From positions 1 to 9,118 of the forward strand of contig JAPONU010000040.1 in assembly GCA_026713745.1 (NCBI GenBank): a DNA stretch of 9,118 nt. Direction: 5' to 3'. Shown here piece after piece: positions 5,037 to 9,118 of the stretch (the first letter of the stretch is position 1; each line of letters begins with the position of its first letter). The notes under the pieces were generated by a model. The model was not told where the DNA came from. It did no database searches and saw nothing but the letters and a program-made list of their open reading frames with translations. The stretch is from a bacterium. Its GTDB lineage: Bacteria; Actinomycetota; Acidimicrobiia; Acidimicrobiales; CATQHL01. The position numbers and the translations under genes are program-made.

Positions 5037-7948
5037 CGTGGGCCCACAATCCTCACGCCCGATCCGTCCACCGTATTTGTGTGCCACCACCCATTGGCAC
5101 TCATGTGCCACCACCCATCAGTCGGGTTGCCGGAGGGATCGGTTCGCACGTTCGTGCCCACCGGAACGGCGGCGATGAGATCAATTCTGTTGTTCCTGGT
5201 GTCCGTGTAGCCGGTATCTGTCGACTTGAAGACAATGTACTTCAGATCAGTCTTCTTCCCCTCCGAGTTCGTCATTGTGTGCGTGAAAGACAGGAACGGG
5301 TAGGCCAGTGGGCTGCGCTGAGAATCGTCCGCCAGAGAATTGTGTGGGTCGGTGCCACTCGAAACATTGGAGAGCCCCACATGGCCATTAGCGCGGCTGA
5401 TGTCGTACTTGTCGCAGTCGAATGTTTGCCCGTCTCGTGCGCCGGTCCATTCGCAAGTTAGAGCTGTGACGCCGCCACCATATTCGTCCGTGAGATCTGG
5501 GTCAACGTTCAGGTACAGGCGCCCATAGTAAGGACTGTCCGACCGGGGACTTCTGGTATCGGAGAATACAGCGTATTCGCTGTCGATATCGCTAATGCTG
5601 ACGATGTCTCGTAGCGTCGGATAGCAGTTGGCGGGACGACGAATGAGACCCTCTAACTTACTGCACCCCCACCAAGCGCTGTCCAACAGCGACCACTTGA
5701 GATGGGCGATGATCTTATCCTCAATCTTCACTCCAGTGAACGGAGCACTAGGACTCTCTGAGGCTCGGGTGCAATAGTTGTCGTGGATGATCTCGGCCGC
5801 ATTCGCGGCTGCAGTTGTCGCGTGCGCCCTCTGGACGTGGTTCAGCTTGCTGCCGTACTTGTTTGCGTCGTCGAGTTGCCACAGTCCCACCCCCGGATGC
5901 CAGAACGCGTTCGGGTAGTCGTACTTGTCGCCGTAGCTATATGTCTTGAGCGAGTACAGGTGGAGATTTCTCTGCCGCCCAGGACTGCTCGTGTGGTAGA
6001 AGTCACCTCTGCTCAGATACATGAGCGAGGCCGGTTCCGGCTCAGTCGCATCAGAATCTTGGCGGACTTCATGATATTGCACCGCTACGAGGAGTGCGAC
6101 GAGCAGATTTCGGGTCAGGCGGTACCTTTCGGGAATCGCCGCGCATTTGTCCTGGAAGTTGTGGTTCATCTCGTCGGCTGCCTGCACCATTCCCGCGAGT
6201 GCGGCTTGGCTGACCTGGTAGAGCTTGTGCCCATGCGGAGAGTCGTTCGGCACGACGAGGTCTGTCGGTATCGAATTGGCGGCCCGGCAGGTGCGGTCGG
6301 TTCGCCGGAGGTGGCCCTCGGGACAGGTGACGTTGATTGTGATCGTGCTGTGGGCGGTGCCGAGCTGGCTGGCGTACGCGAAGGTGGCGTTGTAGAACCC
6401 CGCCCGTGTCGGCGTGGCGGTGACCGTGGCGGTGCCGACGCTGTGAGTGAGTGTGAGGTTCAGTCCGTCCGGTGGCGTGACCGCGTGCCGTGACGGTGTC
6501 GCGGGGGAGTCGAAGGCGGCGGCCCAGGGTTCGCCGACGGTGGCGTGGTAGGCGGTGTCGGTGGTGACAGGGGCGATGATGAGTGTGAAGTCACCGGTGG
6601 CGCGCGGGGCGGCGGTGGTGGCTTCGATGGTGTAGGCGCCCGGTTGGAGGCGCACGCTCAGGCGCGAGTCGTCGGTGGCGCCGATGTCGTCGTTCTGGGC
6701 CTTGACGGTGGTGGTGCCGTTGCGGGTCTCGATCAGGTACAGGTAGGTGTCCACACTGGATTTGAGATCGACGGCGACGGTGGTCGCGGTGGGCAGCGTG
6801 AACGTGTAGCGCTTGGCGTAATAGGGCGTCTGGGTGTTGCCGCGCTGTTTCGACGTGCACGATGTTGACCATTCGCCTTGGTGGATCGTCGCCTTCGTTA
6901 CCCAGGTGAGGGGCAGGTCGCACCCGTCGGGTGACGCGAAGCCGAACACGGCAGACTCGGCGGCGTTGTGGCCGTTGTGGGTGCAGGTGATCTGCACGGT
7001 GACCGGCCCGGGTGTGTTGGCCGTCACCGTGACGGTGCGGGACGCGCCGGTGTCGGGGGTCAGTGTGACCGTCGGGGCGGGGGCGCCTGTCGGTGGTGGG
7101 CCGTCGGGGGGCGGGTTCGTGATCCGTGCGGTGCAGGTGGCGTCGGCGGGTGTCACGGCGAAGTCGTCGGCGAGCGTGCCGTTCCCGATCCGCGCGGCGC
7201 CGCCGAGCCCGCTGATGCGCACCCGCGGCACCTCGGGGAGGGTGACGGCGTGGGCCGCGGTCCAGGTGGTGCCGGCGGGGTTGGCGGCGCCGACCCAGAC
7301 GACGTAGCTGGCGTCGTTGGTCAGCCCGGCGATCACCCGGGACAGCGTCCCGTCGGGTTGGCGGTCCAGGGCGTCAACGGCGGTCGTGACGTCTTGGCGG
7401 ATACCCAACAGGCCCATCTTGTATCGCACCGTGTAGCCGGTGACCGGCGAGCCGCCGTTGTCCGCCGGTGGCTGCCAGGACGCCGTGAACTGCCGGTCAC
7501 CGGGTTCGAGTTGCAGGGACTCCGGCGCGCCCGGCGGGCGGGCCGCCCGGGTGGTCGGCGTCGACGGCGGGACAGCCGTCGTGGTCGTGGTCGTGGTCGT
7601 GGGCGGCGTGGTCGTGGGGGTGGTGGTGGGCGGGGTGGGGCGGCAGAGGCCGCCGCGCAGGTCGGGGAACCCGGCGGGGCAGGTGGGGGTGTGGGTGAGG
7701 GTGCGCTTGCAGACGTCGCCGACTAGTTCCCACCTCTCGCTCTCGGCGATGTCGCTGTTGTCGCAGGTCTTGGTGGGGAGTTGGTGGGTGTAACAGCGCC
7801 CGCCGGTGGGTGTGCCGGTCGTGCAGGTGGGCGTGAGGGTGGGTTCGTCGTAGCGGGTGTGGGGCACGGAGCGCTCGCACTCGAAAACATTACGGCTCCA
7901 GCCCCGCATGCAGCGGTAGTCGAGAGTGCCGGTGCGGGTCACGGTCAC
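5033..7948 (-). CDS. large secreted multidomain protein, main reading frame (971 codons)
   Basis: In order, this frame encodes: Cys-rich short units (residues ~13-102, e.g. CPAGFPDLRGGLC); a Pro/Thr stretch (~103-133, long Thr run); an FN3-like domain (~138-240, SLQLEPGDRQFTASWQPP, GSPVTGYTVRYK); a beta-rich Cys-containing part (~241-340); a bacterial pre-peptidase-C-like domain (~372-460, KRYTFTLPTATTVAVDLKSS, DTYLYLIE, LQPGAYTIEATT); an Ig-like part (~465-541); another Cys unit (CPEGHLRRTDRTC); and a C-terminal domain (~574-971) with many Cys and Trp. Within it, QYHE (Glu627) and GVGLWQLDD (686-694) faintly resemble the catalytic Glu and GLMQ-type motif of goose-lysozyme/transglycosylase folds. 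The spacing is longer than usual, so this is tentative. There is no signal peptide in this frame; one lies in the overlapping frame at 7945-8205. The GTG at 7948 is therefore probably not the true start, and the frame is open back to a TGA at 7979-7981. Its TGA stop overlaps the ATG of the next lipoprotein. Confidence 0.8.
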   Translation of the reverse strand: MTVTRTGTLDYRCMRGWSRNVFECERSVPHTRYDEPTLTPTCTTGTPTGGRCYTHQLPTKTCDNSDIAESERWELVGDVCKRTLTHTPTCPAGFPDLRGGLCRPTPPTTTPTTTPPTTTTTTTTAVPPSTPTTRAARPPGAPESLQLEPGDRQFTASWQPPADNGGSPVTGYTVRYKMGLLGIRQDVTTAVDALDRQPDGTLSRVIAGLTNDASYVVWVGAANPAGTTWTAAHAVTLPEVPRVRISGLGGAARIGNGTLADDFAVTPADATCTARITNPPPDGPPPTGAPAPTVTLTPDTGASRTVTVTANTPGPVTVQITCTHNGHNAAESAVFGFASPDGCDLPLTWVTKATIHQGEWSTSCTSKQRGNTQTPYYAKRYTFTLPTATTVAVDLKSSVDTYLYLIETRNGTTTVKAQNDDIGATDDSRLSVRLQPGAYTIEATTAAPRATGDFTLIIAPVTTDTAYHATVGEPWAAAFDSPATPSRHAVTPPDGLNLTLTHSVGTATVTATPTRAGFYNATFAYASQLGTAHSTITINVTCPEGHLRRTDRTCRAANSIPTDLVVPNDSPHGHKLYQVSQAALAGMVQAADEMNHNFQDKCAAIPERYRLTRNLLVALLVAVQYHEVRQDSDATEPEPASLMYLSRGDFYHTSSPGRQRNLHLYSLKTYSYGDKYDYPNAFWHPGVGLWQLDDANKYGSKLNHVQRAHATTAAANAAEIIHDNYCTRASESPSAPFTGVKIEDKIIAHLKWSLLDSAWWGCSKLEGLIRRPANCYPTLRDIVSISDIDSEYAVFSDTRSPRSDSPYYGRLYLNVDPDLTDEYGGGVTALTCEWTGARDGQTFDCDKYDISRANGHVGLSNVSSGTDPHNSLADDSQRSPLAYPFLSFTHTMTNSEGKKTDLKYIVFKSTDTGYTDTRNNRIDLIAAVPVGTNVRTDPSGNPTDGWWHMSANGWWHTNTVDGSGVRIVGPR

Positions 7949-8205
7949 CGGGACGGTGCGGCTGCAGGAGGCGCCGCCTCAGGCACCGCGAACTCGGACC
8001 TCACGCAAAGAGACGACCCCGAATCGAACACGAAACCCGCCCGACACACCGGCGCCGCCGCCTCCGACTGCGCCTCCTGCGCCCCCGCACCGTCATCGCC
8101 GAACGGCCACGACGGCACCACCAACCCCACCCCGAACACCAACACCAACAACCCCACCCACACGAAACCAGGCCCACGACCCGCCCGACCGAACCGCATA
8201 GCCAT
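7945..8205 (-). CDS. signal-peptide segment of the large secreted protein, in a shifted frame (86 codons)
   Basis: The segment starts MAMRFGRAGRGPGF (two Arg-containing n-region clusters), then a hydrophobic core VWVGLLVLVFGVGLVV, then a likely signal-peptidase site at AGAQ/E. The mature part has a Cys unit, CRAGFVFDSGSSLC, of the same type as CPAGFPDLRGGLC in the downstream frame. It stops at TGA 7945-7947, which overlaps the GTG at 7946-7948 as GTGA. In the downstream frame, the codons immediately before that GTG read SCSRTVPV, fitting the same Cys-rich style. I therefore read the two as one gene broken by a one-base shift in 7945-7981; re-reading one base (-1) would join the frames. A genuine coupled pair is the alternative. 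The ATG at 8205 has GG-rich sequence upstream; the ATG at 8199 is also possible. Confidence 0.6.
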   Translation of the reverse strand: MAMRFGRAGRGPGFVWVGLLVLVFGVGLVVPSWPFGDDGAGAQEAQSEAAAPVCRAGFVFDSGSSLCVRSEFAVPEAAPPAAAPSR

Positions 8206-8440
8206 CCCGCCATGCCTACCACACCCCATGTGGGAAACATCATCACGCCCCTGAACCGCCCCGGGTTCGGTCGAGGTGAGAGAGACCGGAGCTGAGGCTG
8301 GTAGAGGGCGCCCCGGATGGAGTTGCCCACCCTCCAGAAGCAACCGGCGGCATCAGACACGCGGGCGCAACCCGAACCCGAACCCGCCTCGGCCACCGGC
8401 GAGCCGTCGGGCAACCAAACGCAACAGCCCCTTTACCACC
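8206..8440. other. non-coding gap upstream of the secreted protein
   Basis: No convincing gene lies here on either strand. It should hold the promoter of the - strand series, but I see no clear -35/-10 pair. It contains a short CCCGAA hexamer repeat (about 8369-8386). Weak similarity to the left oxidoreductase gene may begin near 8420, just before the recognisable remnant; for example GCAACAGCCCC resembles GCAGCAGTCCCC. Confidence 0.5.
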
Positions 8441-8559
8441 ATGGGCCGCGGCGTGTCCGAACTCGTGACCGACGGCGACTACCGGACCCTTGACCTCACC
8501 CCCTCGGCTACGACCGCATCGCCCGCAGCGAACCCTCCCCCGAGACCGCCAACATCCGA
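8441..8559 (+). pseudogene. decayed copy of the FOXRED1-like oxidoreductase 3' end
   Basis: Starting at ATGGGCCGCGGCG (8441, matching 215 in the left gene), the reading is MGRGVSELVTDGDYRTLDLT, against MGRGASELIAYGEYRTLDLS in the real gene. One base is then missing (CTCACCCCCTCGGCTAC against CTCTCGCCGCTGGGCTAC), which throws the frame. The DNA still aligns through GACCGCATCGCCCGC and GAGACCGCC to the position of the original stop, where TGA has become CGA. The 3' flank is also shared (GGGCGACTCGT). There is no N-terminal part, so this cannot encode a working enzyme. It is a duplicated and decayed gene end. Confidence 0.85.
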
Positions 8560-8704
8560 ACCCCCCGCCGGCGGGGAAGGGCGACTCGTGCAGTGCTCGC
8601 GGCGCCGGCAGCGAACCGGCTCCATCGTTCCGCAACGACCTCCACACCCGACCCGCCGACAGTGCAGGCCAACGCCGCTACACGCCCCGCGGCGATCACA
8701 CGAA

Positions 8705-8722
8705 ATCCCGGCGCGCCGGGAT
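8705..8722. terminator. perfect 18-bp palindrome at the pilin 3 stop, possible terminator
   Basis: ATCCCGGCGCGCCGGGAT is its own reverse complement. It overlaps the first base of the pilin 3 stop codon and, read on the - strand, is followed by TTT. A GC-rich inverted repeat at a gene end suggests a transcription stop for the - strand. The lack of a loop and the short T run make it weak; it could also be a protein-binding site. Confidence 0.35.
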
Positions 8723-9111
8723 CAGAAGAACGCACAGATCGGCAGAACGCTCCAACCCCGCGGCGGGCCTTCGTCGTACTTGCCGGACTTCACGAACAGC
8801 CGCGCAGGGACGTCCGCGTAGATAATCGCCAATTCGCGGCAGTCGCCCGCACGGTCCCGGTTGATGCGTTCGGCCTCCTTACGGCTGTCGGGGGTCTCGG
8901 CCGCCCACCGCTCGGTCAACTCGGTCGTCGCCAGGTCAAAGGCCAACTGGCGCCGGTTGACAGTTCTCAACGTTTCGGCGGTGTCGTCGGCCACGTCCCG
9001 CACCAACACCACCGCCAGCGCCGCCAAACCCGCCACCGCGGCCACCACCAACAGCCACTCCAACGTCGTCAGACCCTCCTCGCCGCGCCCGCCGGCCCGG
9101 CGGTGCGGCAC
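8722..9111 (-). CDS. type IV pilin-like protein, copy 3 (intact leader)
   Basis: This 129-residue protein begins MPHRRAGGRGEEG, then LTTLEWLLVVAAVAG. It has a short basic leader ending in Gly, a prepilin-peptidase-type junction G/L, a Glu at +5 and one hydrophobic helix, followed by a soluble domain. This layout is typical of type IV or Flp/Tad-type (pseudo)pilins, which are cleaved by a prepilin peptidase and assembled through the helix. The GTG start at 9111 is the only copy of the three with an unbroken leader. The ribosome site would lie just outside the window. The N-terminal half matches copy 1 almost exactly (RDVADDTAETLRTVNRRQLA, FDLATTELTE). The C-terminal half diverges but keeps two Cys (GDCREL and LPICAFF) and IIYADV. 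An assembly role or binding partner cannot be seen here. Confidence 0.75.
   Translation of the reverse strand: MPHRRAGGRGEEGLTTLEWLLVVAAVAGLAALAVVLVRDVADDTAETLRTVNRRQLAFDLATTELTERWAAETPDSRKEAERINRDRAGDCRELAIIYADVPARLFVKSGKYDEGPPRGWSVLPICAFF
8911..9087. repeat. constant pilin N-terminal DNA repeat, right copy
   Basis: This is the partner of 637-813 (six mismatches in 177 nt). Together with the oxidoreductase remnant to its left, it makes the right end of the window a diverged direct repeat of the left end. Confidence 0.9.
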
Positions 9112-9118
9112 GCCTGCG

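Noticed and set aside
5037..5114. Upstream extension of lipoprotein B to 5114
   Set aside because: It would put 26 extra residues before a lipoprotein signal peptide and lie inside the secreted protein's coding end. The ATG at 5036 gives the same Cys28 as the paralogue.
4383..5210. Long + strand open frame opposite lipoprotein B
   Set aside because: Its Val/Ile-rich repeat is the antisense of Asp codons. It has no independent support and runs through the ATGA junction.
7945..7981. Programmed -1 frameshifting joining the two frames
   Set aside because: There is no slippery heptamer or clear downstream structure in the overlap. A mutation, sequencing error or coupled start is simpler.
8206..8440. 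tRNA or riboswitch in the gap upstream of the secreted protein
   Set aside because: I looked for a cloverleaf, a T-loop-like GGTTCGA and known riboswitch cores and could not build a convincing structure.
8276..8821. 181-codon + strand frame spanning the oxidoreductase remnant
   Set aside because: It is held open by GC bias. Only ~20 residues resemble a real protein, before a one-base deletion; the rest is non-homologous.

Overview
The window is high-GC DNA whose codon use, GTG and TTG starts and gene types suggest an actinobacterium. Acidimicrobiia is my best guess, but it is inference and no marker gene is present. It contains no rRNA, tRNA, transposase, integrase or CRISPR array that I could find.

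Layout. A + strand gene enters from the left (2-334): the C-terminal end of a FOXRED1-like FAD-dependent oxidoreductase. All other intact genes are on the - strand and face it. In - strand transcription order they are: pilin-like protein 3 (9111-8722); a gap with a decayed + strand copy of the oxidoreductase 3' end (8441-8559); a large secreted multidomain protein whose signal-peptide segment (8205-7945) and main body (7948-5033) lie in different frames; an Asp-rich lipoprotein (5036-3147) starting in a 4-nt ATGA overlap with that protein; a 29-codon pilin N-terminal fragment (3089-3000); a paralogous Asp-rich lipoprotein (2983-890); and pilin-like protein 1 (798-433). The close spacing from 8205 to 433 suggests one operon.

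How the parts may work together. Every - strand product appears to be exported. The pilin-like proteins carry the hallmark GEEG/LTTLEW junction and a hydrophobic helix. The two lipoproteins have a lipobox followed by a long acidic linker and a conserved Cys-rich head. The large protein has Cys-rich, Thr-rich, FN3-like, pre-peptidase-C-like and Ig-like parts and a C-terminal domain with a faint lysozyme-like signature. I infer a cell-surface appendage, adhesion or wall-remodelling locus. No assembly ATPase, platform protein or prepilin peptidase is in view.

The most interesting feature is the repeat architecture. The unit 'oxidoreductase 3' end + pilin' occurs at both ends of the window as a direct repeat, with the right-hand oxidoreductase piece decayed. 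The module 'lipoprotein + 28-nt spacer + pilin N-terminus' is repeated, and the last bases of the window match the same spacer, predicting another lipoprotein gene just outside. The pilin copies share a nearly identical N-terminal DNA segment and then diverge, while their leader peptides are intact in only one of three copies. This looks like a duplicating, partly decaying, possibly recombining surface-protein locus.
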